A stretch of 53,025 bases of DNA. Source: Psilocybe azurescens (Eukaryota > Basidiomycota > Agaricomycetes > Agaricales > Agrocybaceae). Below, piece after piece: positions 52,661-53,025 of the stretch (position 1 is the stretch's first letter; each line of letters begins with the position of its first letter). The position numbers and the translations under genes are program-made. The stretch spans positions 1 to 53,025 of the forward strand of contig JAJIRX010000230.1 of NCBI GenBank assembly GCA_023853785.1, read 5' to 3'. Below the pieces are notes generated by a model that saw only the letters and a list, made by a program, of their open reading frames with translations, searched no databases and was not told the origin of the DNA.

Positions 52661-53025
52661 CGATGCGACGGAGGACGAACACAACCACGACGGCCACGAC
52701 CACGACCGCGATGACGGGAACGCAGACGACGGCGACAGCGACAGCGACGGCAAGGGCAACAGCGAGGACAGCGACAGCGACAGCGACGGCAAGGGGCGAC
52801 AGCGAGGACGGCGACAGCGACAGCGAGGTGGTGCGAGACGGCGGGGCGAGACGGTGAGGGCGAGGTGTGGGTGAGGGCGAGGGCGAGACAGCGGGGGCAA
52901 GACGGTGAGGGCAAGACGGTGAGGGCAAGACGGCGGGGGCAAGACGGCGGGGGCAAGACGGGCGGGGGCAAGACAGCGGGGGCAAGATGGTGAGGCGAGA
53001 GCGAGGGCAAGGCGAGACAGCGAGG
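52661..53025. repeat. GC-rich minisatellite at the right edge
   Basis: Tandem GACAGCGACAGCGACGG-like units (52,720-52,840), followed by GGGGGCAAGACGG / TGAGGGCAAGACGG units repeated about ten times to the end. Long open frames exist in several phases on both strands (Pro/Arg/Ser or Thr/Ala-rich) purely because the repeat lacks stops. It continues past the window edge. Confidence 0.75.

Noticed and set aside
52366..53010. 214-codon minus ORF and overlapping plus ORF at the right edge
   Set aside because: Composition is Pro/Arg/Ser or Thr/Ala repeats from a stop-free GC-rich minisatellite, and it overlaps the tRNA-like sequence.

Overview
The window looks like nuclear DNA of a basidiomycete fungus, most likely an agaricomycete. 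The evidence is split genes with introns of about 50 nt (GT..AG), NACHT-WD40 STAND (NLR-type) proteins whose WD40 units are nearly identical to one another, a Mup1-type amino-acid permease with many short introns, and Tc1/mariner relics in AT-rich DNA. I cannot name the species.

The core (about 9.4-50.0 kb) is one segment present three times. Each copy carries an NLR gene, a 2-3 kb spacer with fragmentary conserved ORFs, a Ser/Pro/Gly-rich gene of unknown function (called Y here), and a Mup1-like permease. Copy A runs NLR1(-) 9.4-14.6 kb, spacer 15.5-18.6 kb, Y1(-) 18.6-21.4 kb, permease P1(+) 22.2-24.3 kb. Copy B has the same orientation: NLR2(-) 25.2-30.2 kb, spacer 30.2-33.3 kb, Y2(-) 33.3-34.0 kb, then a rearranged permease zone with two head-to-head fragments, P2a(-) and P2b(+). 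Copy C is inverted: P3(-) 39.5-41.5 kb, Y3(+) 41.7-42.9 kb, spacer 42.9-44.9 kb, NLR3(+) 44.9-50.0 kb. An extra permease 3' fragment (P0) lies at the left edge. NLR1 and NLR3 share derived features (a GC intron donor and two common 1-nt frame shifts), so they look closer to each other than to NLR2.

The flanks (0.7-9.4 and 50.0-52.5 kb) are AT-rich transposon country. They hold four Tc1/mariner copies of two families, all dead, and three copies of what looks like one DNA-transposon end ending GGTCTTTACAC and packed with short GTCCAAYGGA-like words. A tRNA-like sequence and a GC-rich minisatellite lie at the far right.

Functionally, the NLRs would be cytosolic death or incompatibility receptors: an N-terminal Pro/Ala-rich leader, a helical-bundle domain resembling HeLo/MLKL-type death effectors, a NACHT NTPase, and a sensor of 10, 15 or 14 WD40 repeats. 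As written here none is an uninterrupted gene. NLR1 has an LTR-like 689-bp insertion in exon 3 and an 813-bp perfect-looking foldback element 32 bp upstream of its ATG. All three carry 1-nt frame offsets, mostly in T/A homopolymers and several at identical positions in different paralogues. Yet the WD40 arrays are almost fully open. That contrast, with the homopolymer pattern, is the most interesting signal. It may mean real decay, sequence error, or slippage-dependent expression. All permease copies and at least two Y copies look dead.
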